Origin: Neckera pumila
Taxonomy: Eukaryota; Streptophyta; Bryopsida; Hypnales; Neckeraceae
NCBI GenBank assembly: GCA_963969595.1
Contig: OZ018416.1
Coordinates: 12,230,065 to 12,294,064, forward strand
Length of the DNA: 64,000 nucleotides
Direction of reading: 5' to 3'
The translations under genes were made by a program, and so were the position numbers. A model generated the notes under the pieces. That model did not search any database, was not told where the DNA came from, and saw only the letters and a list, made by a program, of their open reading frames with translations. Each line of letters starts with the position of its first letter. The first letter of the stretch is position 1. Positions 1 to 12,128 of the stretch are shown here, piece after piece.

Positions 1-486
1 GTTGTGCCCATGGAGAAGTTAATACTATTTTCTGAAGTGCTGTGTTTATATCACGTATGTGTACAAAATACGGGGTCTCAGTTTGAGTTTTTTCATGCTG
101 TTTCTCGCTGGTTTTCTAAAGATGGTGATATCTGAAATAGCTTGAGTAGTTGAGTTTGATTCTAGTGTCAAGCACAGATATTGGAAGTATTGATATTGTT
201 CATTGTTGTTGCGTAAAATTTGCAAGCTTCTGATGAAGCTTCTGTTACCATGATATTTTTTGCCCCAATAACTTCTCATTGATCCAAAGCAATACTTGAA
301 CTTCTTAGAAACAACCTTCAATTTAAACAGTAACTTGGTGGTATTGAGAGAGTTGTTGAATTTGTATGACGATAGAAGAATAAAAATTCAAAAATTCAAA
401 AAAAGTGACTCAGGCATTAATCACATAAGGATGGGTTGGTCATCGTGGAAATCATCCTTTTTGATATAGTGTAGTCATTTGCTAAA
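1..486. other. Intergenic, no gene seen
   Basis: AT-rich sequence. Only short open frames are present, without splice context or recognisable protein motifs. A stretch around 415-470 resembles one half of the 222-bp TTAA repeat family described below, and is probably a worn fragment of it. Confidence 0.5.
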
Positions 487-954
487 CCCTTAATCCATAA
501 ATGCCACAGCGGCCGGTTTGTGTCCGATGGATGATAGAGAATCCTTCTAGTAGGATAGAAGTGTAACTATTCATCTTTGGAATTTTGTTGTGAAAAGGGG
601 AGGTCTTCCACAATAGTTTGACATCTAGACAATGAGTGCTTTTGCAATTTTTAAAGTCAATCATTACAAAAAATCTGGACCTTGCAAAGGGCTATTTGAT
701 TTTCATTTTTGGCGCCTCTCCGGTGCAAATATAGAAAAAATAAAATAAAATAATTTTTTGAAATCGCCAATTTGACAACTAACGTGGCAATAATAGGGCC
801 GCATTAGATTTCCCTTTTTTTCCATTGTAATTGCATTGCTGCCATGCAGTCTCGCGGCCTTCTGTAGGCCCAAATTTTTTTGTAATGTGATTCCCATAAT
901 ATCCAAACATTCCAAAGGGATGATTTTTACGATTTGTAGTCCGTCCTTTAAGGA
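487..954. repeat. TTAA-flanked 222-bp-family MITE, interrupted by another MITE
   Basis: The left end follows TAAA (483-486) and starts CCCTTAATCC. The right end is GTCCTTTAAGGA followed by TTAA at 955-958. The core, including the phrase GGAATTTTGTTGTGAAAAG near 580, matches the copies at 2676-2896 and 46478-46700. The body stops at about 662 and resumes at about 887, because a second element (663-886) has inserted into it. Without the insert the element is about 244 bp. Confidence 0.65.
663..886. repeat. MITE of the CATTAG..GGCC family, nested in a TTAA element
   Basis: The left end (ATTACAAAAAATCTGGACC) and right end (GGCCCAAATTTTTTTGTAAT) are inverted relative to each other and match the ends of the copy at 46058-46332. 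The centre contains an ACGTGGCA motif, as in the other copies. It splits the TTAA-family element at 487-954, so it inserted later. Confidence 0.6.
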
Positions 955-1090
955 TTAAACGACACTGACATTGAAAGGTGGCCAATGGATGACTTGACTA
1001 TTTACTTTTGAAACAAAGAATGCACCTATTAGTCCAATAATCCAAACATTTTGGTGACTACCTTGGTTATGGGGGGCTGTGTCCTTTAGG

Positions 1091-1244
1091 AGTTAAAAAA
1101 CTCAAGATCACTCATTGGAGGTATATTTCCTATGCATGCAAGACTTCTTCTTGTCGTACAAAATTCCAAGAATGAATGTGTACACTTCTATCATATATAG
1201 AAGGATTCTCCGTCATCCATTGAACACTTAGTGTCCTTTTAGGA
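1091..1244. repeat. Shortened copy of the 222-bp TTAA MITE family
   Basis: It has the same core in reverse orientation (ACAAAATTCCAAGAATGAA near 1158). The left side abuts CCTTTAGGAGTTAA at about 1083-1096 and the right side ends CCTTTTAGGATTAA at 1248. About 65 bp are missing relative to full copies. Confidence 0.5.
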
Positions 1245-1248
1245 TTAA

Positions 1249-2671
1249 TTTAGGCAAATGAAAAATATATAGAGTGCCCCTTCATCTCCAAGAGAATTGA
1301 TTTCATTCTCCATCCATTTGAATTTTCTTTGGTTCATATAAAGCTAGTTGCGTAACACTTGAAGAATGTAATTCTCCAAAAGAATTCATATTAGTATTTA
1401 TTAATAAAATATAACATATGTCTAGTCAAAAAAATATATCTTTAGTAATTCAAAAAGAGTAACTTTTAAAAATGAGGCTCACTCATTTTGTTTTTAAAAT
1501 TTGTAGAGTTTAATAATCATACTTAGAGTTTTAAATTTACAACTCCATTGCAACAAATGTTATATTAAAATTATCTCTATTGTATTTTGGATCTAATTAT
1601 TAAAGGAATTTGAAATTTGAAATCATATTTATAAATAATAGTGATTGCAATTGTAAATCTAGACATAGATATATAATTCACATTTCCAAAACTACAAATC
1701 AATACCAAGAATATTACTCAAAGTTGTTGAAAATGGAAACAAGGTCCATCAAAATTGTAAGGTTTGTCTTTTTTAAATTTTAGAATCATTCGTCCTATCA
1801 CCATCGTAGTTAGCCCAAAACTATCCTATTATAGGATGAACAAGTGCATTCTTTGATTCTACATGAAGTAATTATGATAGTCATTCAATGGATACTTTTT
1901 GTTCCTAGGATTTTAGGAAGTTTGGAAAAACTAATCTATATTTTTTATCTTAGAGACCTACTAAGTCTATAATTAAAATCCTACCTTATTTTGTAGTTGA
2001 TTAATTTTGTATTTTGTAATCATTCTCAACTAATTGGAGGTCTCCATCCCTCCAATTCCAAACACCCAATGAATGGACAATTTCATAAATAATTAAGCAA
2101 AACTTGAAGCATGTCCAAAGTTTGTTAACCCTAGAAGGACTCGGCCATCCATGACTAAGGTTGCCATCAAAATACTCCAATTATTGGACCAATAGATTCA
2201 TCTTTCTTATTTATATATCGTTGATAATGAAGTCATCCATCAAACCTTTTAGGTCCACAATGTCTTTACAAGGTTATATTTGTAGCCTAATATCCAAAAT
2301 ATAAAGAAAAGTTTGTTTGAAGGTTTTGAATTTTCTTTGAAATCTTAAATTTTTTCCAATATTAAGTTTAAAATTAAAAAATGATACAAGTACTAAAACT
2401 AAACCTAGGAATAGAAAAGATGACATAATTCGGTTTGATAACGTAATTTCCATCCACCATAAATAACAAATTTCAGCATTTTTATCAAGGGGCTGAATGT
2501 ATGTCCTTGCCATTTGGCCAGGGTGAATCAACCCCATTGCTCGTCTCCGATTTTACCTAGAAAAAAAATGCTAGAATTTTCTATTTGCCACCCATGATAA
2601 AATTTGGAAATTTTGAATTCATATTTGCAATCAAAGGTCCTAAATTAGCTAGGTGAGGTATAGAAGATAAA
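1249..2671. other. AT-rich intergenic sequence
   Basis: No gene is seen. At 2124 there is a TTAA followed by CCCTAGAAGGACTC, which looks like the terminus of another TTAA-type element, but I could not pair it with a right end. The rest is low-complexity AT-rich DNA with many stops in all frames. Confidence 0.5.
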
Positions 2672-2675
2672 TTAA

Positions 2676-2896
2676 CCCTTGAATGTCAATATGGACATTT
2701 GGCGTCTGATGGATGGCAAGGAATTTTTTTAATAGGATAGAAGTTCAACTATTCATTCTTGGAATTTTGTTGTGAAAAGTGGAGGTCTCTACAATAGTTT
2801 GACTTCCCATGAGTTCTTTTGCAATTTTTTAAACCAATGATTCACTTGGTAATGAAAAAGAATGATTTCCAAGGTCACCCATTTGTCCTTTAAGGG
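2676..2896 (+). repeat. Complete 222-bp TTAA-flanked MITE (copy 1)
   Basis: It is bounded by exact TTAA at 2672-2675 and 2897-2900. The ends are CCCTTGAATGTC on the left and GTCCTTTAAGGG on the right, an inverted pair. The length is 221 bp. There is no coding capacity. Confidence 0.75.
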
Positions 2897-2900
2897 TTAA

Positions 2901-3122
2901 TCCTTGAACGCCAGGCTAATGACCATGAAAATTATTCCTTTTGGCATTGTATGACATCATCTACTTTGAAAAAACCAAAAGTCCTCAGTGGAGGTCAGAC
3001 TAATGTATAAGGCCTTTCCTTTTCACAACAAAATTCCAAGGATGAATAGTTGCACTTCTGTCCTACACATGAGATTCCTTGTCATTCATCAGCCGCAAAA
3101 CGTCTGCCTCGGTGTTTACAGG
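2901..3122 (-). repeat. Complete 222-bp TTAA-flanked MITE (copy 2, inverted)
   Basis: It starts directly after the TTAA at 2897-2900 and ends at TTAA 3123-3126. The core is the reverse complement of copy 1 (CACAACAAAATTCCAAGG near 3024). The two copies are therefore back to back and share one TTAA. Confidence 0.7.
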
Positions 3123-3126
3123 TTAA

Positions 3127-5847
3127 TCAAGCACAAAAGAGGGGGGCTTTTTTCTTACATTATAACATTCTGTAGCCTTCAAAGAGGTTGCCTTTGCTCT
3201 CTAAAGGTATCCAATTATAAAGTTCATCTGTGAATCACTGCTTTGACTCTCAATGAACTCCAACCTCCAAATTGCCTGCACGCTATCCCAAAAGGAACTA
3301 ACACCATGTTCGAGATATTTTAAGGATGAGATGATCTGATAAGCCAGTTTCCTATTGCTTAGATCTCTTAACCGTGTAAACTCACTTTGTATCATATACA
3401 TAATCAAACCAACATAATGAAGTTATTATTGTATCACTATTCTCCATTTTTTTGACCCACTCCTACTTAGTTGTTACAGTTTGACAAATTTGACACATGA
3501 CCTTTGGCTAATTTTAGATGTGGAATATTCCACATCATTCTGTCCAAAGGAGGGCAGTGGTCCTCTCTGCTACTGACTATGTTATGGGCCTACCATTTAG
3601 CCCACCATAAATTCTTTGTTATGAAAACGATATTCACTCAAAGCCACGGGCATGGGTCCCCACCTTGTTGCGCCTCCTCCACCGAGTACCTCGACCTCCG
3701 CAACAGGTGACCTCTTCAGTCTTCACTTGCGTGCACCTTCAGTTGTAATTGAAGCTGCCGCATTTCTGTTATTCTGCATCCCGAGAATTTCACATATTAC
3801 TCTGAGGTGATCCTCGCCACGCTGCACTACTCCTGTTACCGTTGTCATTCCTGTACAGAATCTCTCGCGTTCAATGTCTTGCTCTTGTTGCTGGAGTCGT
3901 TCCTCTGTACAGCCTTTTTCTTTTGTTCCTTCATCGAAAAGCATTGAATTTCTGCTCATTTTTTAAAATCCAGAAGACTTGGGGCTTACTTAGGGTTTGG
4001 AGTTTTGTAGCGATTGAGCATGCAGGACTACTCACACAAGTGGAATTTGCGTTTCGAGAGCTTCATAATTTGCGCAGGTAAATCTCATTCACCATTCTCC
4101 ATTCTCATTCTCCACAAAACGGGTGTCACACCTTCTTCATGGAGAAAGGCTCCTAATTGGCTCCTCTTTTCTCTCAACAACTTCTCATTTTTTTAGGAGT
4201 TTCAGTCTCGGAGAACGTGTGCCCACCCCTAGTGCTTCTTCGCAACAAACTCAACAATTTCGCTTCCCATGTGAGTACACATCCTTCCAACATTTTCGAA
4301 CAAGTGCCATGTGGGTTTCAAACCTGGCTTGCATTTTCTCCACGAACCACAGACACTCGTTCTTCCCTTTGTTTGAATTTGGAGAGGTACTTACATCTCT
4401 GTCTTTGCTTCAATTGAACTCACGGGATCCTTTAGTTCGAGGTGTTTGTGTGATTCGAGAAGGAGTGTAGAAGCAGGTCAGTTAGGTTGCGTGAATTGAA
4501 AAGTGGATAGGTTTTGGAATCCCTAAGCGCGAAATTGGACGTGAAATTTGGAGAGAAGAAGAATTTTTGTTTTGTTTTGGGTTGTGTAAGGAAGAAGTAG
4601 AGAAGGAGAAAGCATTTCGTGATTGCGGAGACCACTTTGTTTCCTTTGGAAGTAGAATTTCCACACCCTAATTCTTGAAGCGTTGGGTATTTGGCCTATC
4701 TTGGCCCTTGTTGAACTCTTGCCCCTACTGAGGTGGTCGTGGTGCAGTGCATGGAGCTCGAGGAAAATGTCGCTGGGAATACTTGAACCATATGCAGATT
4801 GAAGGATTTTTTGAAGTGGTTTTGCAAGGGTTTGATTGCTGGAGGTGACCATGAAAATAGTCGGGCTTTCATGTCGCCCTGGCGAGGAAATGAGGTTCTG
4901 CAAACCTCACGGTCACAGTTTACAAGCAACGAAGATTAAAAGATGGTCCTCCAGAGGTGTGTCTCTTCCATTGCCTCTTTCAGTCGAAATTTATTCATTC
5001 GAGGAACCCCGTCCATTGTGTCACCATTGATTTTAGGTGAAAACTGCCTTAAATGACCTCAAATGATGTTACGATTTGCAGGGTTTAACCTTTTTAAATA
5101 CAAAAGATTCATGGTTTTAAAATGACCCTTTTGATAGATCATATTGTGGAAAGTGTAAACTAAATGGAGAAAATCTTTTATATCATTAGGTTGAGCGAAG
5201 AACATTGCATGTGTTGGATCAAAAAAAAATTATTTGAACTAATATGAATCCCCATATAGACTCTTTGAAACTGCTATATATAGTATGAAGCCCAGATTGG
5301 GCCTTATTGACCTGAAAGGATTAACATGTACAACCAGACATGGCATCTTTGAACTTAGGACAGTTCATCTTGTAGAGTAATCTTTATTGCACATAAGATA
5401 TCTAATTTAATCACAGAGATACCTTTTTGCCTTCAACAAATTTTCTTGCATTTTCTTCTAGCAATTTGATTCTTCCATAATTCTCTCCATCAATCTAACA
5501 TCTCCATATTAAATCTAGGCATCCGTGAAGAATGCTACGTACCAAAGCAACGCTACAAAAGAATGCTAATATTCACAAACCTCTCCCACCATGAAATTGA
5601 AGACTAGAAACTTCGAGTTAGGAGCGATTTGTGTCCTTAGGGTTTTGTCCCCCGTCTCGCACGACCTTCACTTGCGATTTCGAGGTTTCAAGATTGCGAG
5701 GTTGATTGAAGTCGTGGAAGAGATCTTTGCTTTGCTAGAGGAACAAATTTTGTGTGGCAGTAACCGTGACTGCGGCAGCCAAATTGCCTGCGCACGTCGC
5801 GGCGCAGGCATCCAGGTCTAGTCCCAATCTGTTGCGAGAAATTTTCT
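3127..5847 (+). other. Upstream region of the membrane-protein gene
   Basis: From about 3640 the base composition becomes gene-like (more GC, CT-rich leader-like stretches). No open frame here has a convincing protein. It probably contains promoter and spliced 5' leader sequence of the gene whose resolved exons start at 6861. A repeat at about 4071-4262 is shared with the leader of the AIG2-like gene. Confidence 0.35.
4071..4262 (+). repeat. Leader-associated repeat, copy 1
   Basis: About 190 bp match 36074-36262 in the same orientation. Shared blocks include CCATTCTCATTCTCC, GGGTGTCAC, GGCTCCTCTTTTC and TCTCGGAGAA. Both copies begin just after a GCAGGT and precede a plus-strand gene. Confidence 0.65.
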
Positions 5848-6539
5848 ATGGCTTCGGCCTCGGGACCTTCGGTGAGCGGCCCCTGTAATCTGGATCGCGA
5901 CATTTCGAACGTTTCAATTTTCTCTTCTTGTTACAATGGTTGAATTACTTGCATTCATGGTTTCGGAGATCGGTTGTACAGTTTCTAGTTTTGGAGATTG
6001 GTCCAGATTCGAAGATGGTTTCACCTTCTGGGAGTTTTTTTTTCTCTTCTAGGGATTTTAGCTTGTGATCACTGGGGCAAATTTCACCCTAATTCGATTG
6101 CAATGACTGGCTGATGACCTACTTTGTTTAAGCAGTGTACCCTCCTGAATGTATAGTGCTGGTATTATGGCGTATAGATTCCTAGCAGGAGTTGGATTTA
6201 ATGAAGAGAGAAGCAGAACCTGGTGAAATGTAGAAGTCGAGCTATGTAAAAAATATCCTGTGTACATACCAACTCCTACTTCATTTGCATATGACTTCGG
6301 ACTTTTGGATTTCTTCTTCTACTCTAGCATCATAATGCATGCTCCGTCTCCTTTTCTATCAGTAAATTCGAAATCTTGTATACGGAATCCATATGTTTTG
6401 TATGGATTCCTTCTTTCCTGTATAATTCTCTTGGAGGATTTTAGAGACAATCTGGCCTCTGCCGTCAAGGTTCTGGTTGTGAGGGGTTAAAGAAGTAGAG
6501 CTTCTTTCCATTCCTTTCTAGCCCAGAAGAATTAAAATT

Positions 6540-6715
6540 AGAAAGCCCACTAATATTCGGTTATAGCAGCTTCCAAAACATAATTCTATTGTCAAAAAAT
6601 GTTGGGCAACACTGGTCCATTTTGTTACCTTCCTTGAAGCTTCCCCAAAATATAATTATTCAACTCCTGCATATACAATAGTGGCCACTTGTGGCCACTT
6701 GTGTAATTAGAGTTT
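6540..6715. repeat. Degenerate intronic MITE
   Basis: It contains CCTTCCTTGAAGCTTCC and ends in a GTGGCCACTTG tandem, resembling the copy at 7820-7984. It lies upstream of exon 6861-7030, in the presumed leader intron. Confidence 0.35.
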
Positions 6716-6860
6716 AAGGATATGGGAAACCAGTGCCTTTCTGTTACGGTAGGCTAGCTTCTCGTGTTCATCCTGTTTTAAGTATTCGTGCATCAAGAAA
6801 TAGCAGCAAGGATTTACGATTTACAGGTTTAACGTGTTTGGGTATGTACTTGCCATGCAG

Positions 6861-9800
6861 ATTTGCAAGGGAACGTTCAGCAACTAAAGCAGCTAGGGCG
6901 TAGTCAAGTAAGTATAAGTGTCGGGGGGAACTCATTGACGTCAAGAATTTCAGCTAGAGGGAGAATCCTAAGGAGCAGGAGTAACCTTGATTCAACCATC
7001 ATTGATGCAACTTTGCAGAAGAAAATTCAAGTAAATTTCCAACTTCACTTGTGCACTCCCCTGTGTTGCTGAAACACGCAGTTTGGGTATAATACATGTA
7101 ATTTCAAGTTCATATTTCTACTTTGGAGTTCTTATTACTTATAACATGGTTTAAATGATAATAGATTTTAACATTTAATGTAACATATTTTGGGTTGTCA
7201 TATCTTAAAAGAGGCTCCAAGTTCATTGGCGTCTATATATTTGGTCAGGTAGACTTTTTATTGACCAGAGGCTTATATGTCTGATGTGTTTTTCAATGTT
7301 GAATCTTGTGACTTGGCTTGGGACCTATGGTAGAGCATTTCGTGACATGCAGGTATTGCAGTTAGTTTGTCCCATTATGTTGCATGGTGGTATTGATATA
7401 TTGGCATTTTGTCTGTACAGTCAGGGTTTCTTCCAAATTATTCGACTCAGCAAATAGCTATAACTGGCACTACTCTTAGGGCTAAATATATATACCTGAA
7501 AAGGACAGGAATTGGGCAAATTCTTCCAGGAGTCTTCTGTTGTAAATCAGTAATCGATTCGGGTTTACCCGCTGGTACGACGTCAGATGACAAGACGCCT
7601 GATGCAAAAGCAGATGGACGAGTTGAAGATGGTTCCATATTGACAGGAGATGGAAGTGAGCTGCGAAGTACTTTGCGATTGGTAGAATGTGCCATGCTGG
7701 CTGCCACTGCAGGCCTTGCTTACTTCCTTAGCAATCTTCTTCGAATTGAGGTAAATTGTTTGGGGGTTGAAGTTGCCGTTCTTCTGTTATACAAGGCATG
7801 TACAAGGATTCATTTCTGTTTGCAAGTGCCCAAACTAAGAATAGCAAGTACGCTTTGGAAGCTAGTAGTCGACTCAAAAATCTGGGACATGATTTCCTCT
7901 CTGTGTTGGTATATTTTGCCTCCTTCCCTGAAGCTTCCTAAATGATTTTATTTCGCCTACATTTGGGCACTTGGGGTGTAATTAGCCCCATATATATAAC
8001 ACCACAAAGAAGTGGCTAGCGTTCGTAGTATACCTGCTTGAGGATCCCACGTGATGAAACTATTGTGGTTAAGTTAAACTTACAGGCTTTGTCGGATGAC
8101 AGGCTTATTTTGGATGTTTCTTCCCTTTACCAGTGGTTATATCTTCTATGCGTTGGGGGCCTGCTGCTGGCAGAAAGACAATGGTATGGTGACTCAAAAC
8201 CTAAGCATCTCCTTTCCTAAATCCCTTTTGAACGTATGTATGGGAAAGCATATGAATAAGTAAGTCTGTTAAAGTTTTTGCTAGGTCCTGACGCACTTTT
8301 CTTGATGAAATCGCTGTTTTGACTCTCTCCAGGTGGCAACGGCTATGCTACTGCTTATACTTTCGGGACCTCTGAAGGCTGCTTCTTACCTGGTCTGCTA
8401 TCTGCTCGTTGCTTGACGATCTAGAGCCAGACTGCTCATGTTGATGCCAAGGTTTCTGTGATTTTTGTGTGATTTTTCATGTACTATTTTAGAGTGTGAT
8501 CACCGTTGTTGCCGAGTTTCTGGATAAGTGACGAACTTATCAAGTGACAAATGATGAATTGCAGTTGATGCATGGATTTGTGGGGCTAGCTATGGGAGCC
8601 TTCTGGAAGTAAGTCATTCATACCCCTCAGCTACTTAAGCCAAGAGAGGAGTTGATTGCTATCGATCTCTTTGGTTTACAGGTGAACTGAATAGATGTGG
8701 GGTTTTACTTTGCAGATGGAACCTAAACTGGGGTCTCTCCATAGCAGCCTGCACAGTGGTAACAATCTTTTTTCTTTGTTCAGCAAATTACCTTGTAATT
8801 TGGACAATTAAGTGACCTATTGAACTTTTGAGATCTATGAACTAGGTTAATACTTGGAATTCACAACCGCAAGAGAATCTGTTATCGCTGTTTGTGCCGT
8901 GCTGGGACTTACTCGAGGTCAATGATTTCCTGGTTTTGCAGGTCAGGTGCCTGGGAGCATTGGGGTTTGTACTTATGACTTCATGGTTGTTGAGAGACAA
9001 TCTTCTAGCTCTGGTGAGTTCTTCTGCTCTATAATTTGTGAAATTAGTTGAATAAAGTGGGACCAGATATAGAATAATTCTCGGATATGAACAAGTCCGT
9101 TTTTTGCCCCTAAGAGTCTGATAGGAAGGGGAATGTAGATCTGGAGCTTCTTTTAGGCAAAATTAATTATAGCCTAGGAAGAATCTATAACCGTAAGATC
9201 TCCATTTTTTGCAAGTTTTCCTTTCTTCCCATCCTACATGAACTAACTCGAAACTTTGCACAAAATTCATGAAGCGCCTAATCACATCCCTGAAGAGTAG
9301 ACAAGAATTGCTTTTTCCACATTTTTGAATGTAATTCATTCGTTTCATGTAGCTCTCACCGTTCCCCAAAACATTTATAATTTACTCAGTGGACGTCCAT
9401 TGTTTGCTTGGTTGTGCAGATAACCATGAATGCTCATGCATCATTATCTTACATGCTGGCGGCATTAGGGGTCAACTTAGTCCCAACAATGCCCATGATT
9501 TATGTGGTGTTTGCCACCTTGGTGAGTATTTCCCTCTGCTCATGAAATTTAAAACGTTTAGGAAGATGAAGGTTTGCTCATCTTGATTTTTTGAGCAACT
9601 GTCTTGTCTCTTTTGTTTTTTGTCGTGATCAGTATTATATTCTTCTGTCAATGAACGTCTCCGTCTTACAGGAGGCTCATGGCTTCTTATATTGAAATGT
9701 GTCCTTGCTTTTGTCTAATTTATTCTGGTGGTGTTGCATTGCAGTTGGTGCTAAACTGTGGCTCATTTGTTTTCCTACTCCACGTCCTATATGCCATCTT

Positions 9801-9864
9801 TTTACGGCGACTAGGTCTGAGGGGCTCCATCACTGTTCCCGGGTGGGTTGAACGAGCTATATGA
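6861..9864 (+). CDS. DUF2232-like polytopic membrane protein (5' end unresolved)
   Basis: Nine exons join in frame: 6861-7030, 7421-7750, 8103-8183, 8333-8392, 8565-8608, 8716-8758, 8942-9013, 9420-9521 and 9745-9864 (TGA at the end). All are bounded by AG/GT, and phases match throughout. The resolved part encodes about 340 residues. The N-terminal part is Ser/Arg-rich and transit-peptide-like. It is followed by a hydrophobic core with FGCFFPLPVVISSMRWGPAA, a SGPLKAASYLLMHG segment and at least five likely membrane helices. The protein ends PGWVERAI. The layout recalls plant plastid-predicted homologues of cyanobacterial DUF2232 membrane proteins; the function is unknown. The first exon is not fixed; the ATG at 5848 (MASASGPSVSG) is a candidate start. 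Several introns carry MITEs. The donor of exon 4 (GTCTGC) is weak. Confidence 0.7.
7820..7984. repeat. Intronic MITE of the CCACTAAGTGCCC family (diverged)
   Basis: The left part has AAGTGCCCAAACTAAG and GCTTTGGAAGCTAGTAGTCGA. The right part has CATTTGGGCACTTGGGG. It shares its core with 16232-16453 and 18092-18235. It sits in the intron after exon 7421-7750, about 70 bp past the donor. Confidence 0.5.
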
Positions 9865-10574
9865 TTTTAGTTTCTTTATTATACCTTTTTCTACTATATT
9901 CACCTCATCAACATTCGAATCACACGATTCTTTTACCAATATTCGTTTTGGATCTTATAAAGTCGACCGTTTCATGAGACTCTCTGCCTTTCACAAGTGG
10001 ATTGCTTGTGTATTTTGAGTGTATGAAACGAATGCTCTTTCCTCCTGTCATTTTGATTTAGTTGCATTGGTTGAGAGGTATGTCTGAACTTGTTTTGTGT
10101 GCTTTGTTGCTTCTGGACTTAAGTGGTGGAAGCTTTGCATCAAAAGAAACCATCCCAAGGAAGTTTGAGTAGTTGCCTTGAAAAGCAAGCTAGTGCTACA
10201 AGGATAGAGCCTCTTGTAGTGTAGTTACTTGTCCCTATTTGCAAACATCTGATTTTAAAAGTTGATGTCCTTAACTCAGAACAGTCTAAAGTAGTATTGA
10301 CCACTCACCCTTTTCAATATAGCAATATTGCGTTTGACAAGGACTACTAGTTTATAATAGTTGGTTGAGTTCTTGAACTCAAGAGGTAAAGAAATCAATG
10401 TTGACCATTTTGTTTTAGAATTCAAGATGTAAAAGGATTTGTGCCAAAGAAAAAAGATAAACAATCAAGGCATCTTGGATACCTTGATTTTTCCTTAATT
10501 AGAAGATTGTTTAAGGTGTTAGAAGACCCTTTCAAGAATGTTGTGTTGCATTATAGGGACAAGATAAAAGTGCT
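9865..10574. other. Intergenic between convergent genes, with a CACTA-like end
   Basis: No gene is seen. On the minus strand, 10225-10140 reads CACTACAAGAGGCTCTATCC and continues with a segment also found on the plus strand at 20511-20600. This looks like the terminal part of a CACTA-type element. The genes on both sides point into this interval, so it also holds both 3' ends. Confidence 0.45.
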
Positions 10575-12128
10575 TTACTTGAAAGCCTTCCGAACAAGCT
10601 CATAGACATAGAAACAAATAGCATTGGCCAACACACTTCTAGCCATAGCAGGTCCAAATCCACAATAAAACCCTTTCATGCCCTGAGTCTTGAACACCTT
10701 TTGAAATGCATCAAATACACCATTGTACTTTGGATTATGATAGTCATCAACTTGCATCATACTCTTGATGACATCTGTTGGGTACACACACAACCAAAAC
10801 ATAGCACCTGCAATGCCTCCCGCTACCAATAGAGACCCAGTGCTCAAGTCCTCCCCGGTGCCTCCCTTGGACATCAATTGCTTTGTACCTATTGGAAATT
10901 AACACCCAAGTGTTCAAACTAAAGATAGTAAGATTATTTTTAAAAACCATACTCTATAATAAATAATTGTGATTCCTTCAATTGAATGGTATGTTACACT
11001 CACATAAGTACATATGTCTTCATGTATTCCAACCATACCTTGATATGAACCAAAATAAGCTGCATTACCAAACACCTCTCGCAAAAATGTGGGTAACAAT
11101 CCCTTGAAAAAACCTAACACACCTCCTTCACTTTGGAAAATCTGCACAGCCACATCTACGGAGCCAGAGTACTTGGGAGGCTGAATCTCTGTTACTTTTG
11201 GTCTTACAAGAACTTCCAAATCTACAACATTTTGTTCCTGTTGTTCCGGTACACAATGGTTCACTACCAAGGTCCTCAATCCTATGTCTTCTTGGAGATT
11301 GAAAATCTCAAAACTAGGGCTAGGGTTGATGAGGGCCCTTGTAGAAGTATTTTGTTGAGTGTCTTGATTATGTATCTCTGGTGGTTTGTTCTCTTCATCA
11401 AGTGTAGGAGAATCCAATTCCAACAGTGTCCTGATCACATACACACGAAAAATCTTGCACAATGAGGGCATACCAAATAGGAGAACGTATGCCACCTAAA
11501 CATCTAATCTTGAGATGAAATCACAAGTCTTCCAATGACCTTAAAAGGATTTATCTAGGAGTGCTGAAATCCCCTGTAATTGTTAAGAATGAGCAAACAT
11601 CAGACAAAAGCAAGGACCGGCTTATGTTCAATGCAAAATATGGCAAAGATAGGTTTTCTCCTACCTTACAGGTGGTGGAGGAGCAGAGTCTGCTGCAGAG
11701 ATGTTGCTTTGAGCTTGCAGCCTACACTTGATAAGCTCCGTGGGGCAAGCTACAAAGGAGACGGCAACCCCAGCCCCCATGCCGGCCACCATTTGCTGGC
11801 GGACGCTGAGCGTGGTATAAACCTCTTTCTTGTTGTGGGAGAGCAACGCTTCCATCTGGCCTCTCGCAGTGAAGAGCACCGCGTTGAAGAGAGCCACAGC
11901 GGCCAAAGGAGCACCAAGGCCCCGGTACAAGCCCTTGGGACCCTCGCTGGCCATGATCTTCTTCACCGCGTCCCAGGCACCGCTGTACTTGGGCGGCTGG
12001 GAGCTCGCCATTTGCGACTGTAGCTTCACTTTCACAGTGTCAAATGGGTGGCCGACCAGTAGCTGGGCAATGCCGGCCATGGTGCCGGCCGTCAAATCCT
12101 TCCCCACCTCCACCAGACGACTCCTCAT
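10575..12128 (-). CDS. BOU: BOU-like mitochondrial carrier (SLC25 family)
   Basis: Three exons on the minus strand: 12128-11670, 11180-11039 and 10888-10575, with splice phases 0 and 1. The product is 304 aa, close to the roughly 300 aa of plant BOU proteins. It has the threefold carrier repeat with signatures HPFDTVKVKLQ, CPTELIKCRLQ and YPTDVIKSMMQ, each starting a matrix-side helix pair. Intervening matches to BOU include GAPLAAVALFNAVLFTARGQ and GFGPAMARSV. BOU carriers lie in the mitochondrial inner membrane. They were first linked to acylcarnitine and later to glutamate transport needed for photorespiration; the substrate here is inferred only. Exon 2 could begin further upstream, because the frame stays open to 11495, but the acceptor at 11181 gives a normal carrier length. 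The gene is divergent from the gene starting at 13737. Confidence 0.88.

Noticed and set aside
11181..11495. Open-frame extension of carrier exon 2 (would add about 105 residues)
   Set aside because: The in-phase acceptor at 11181 yields a 304-aa protein matching the family; the extension has no carrier similarity.
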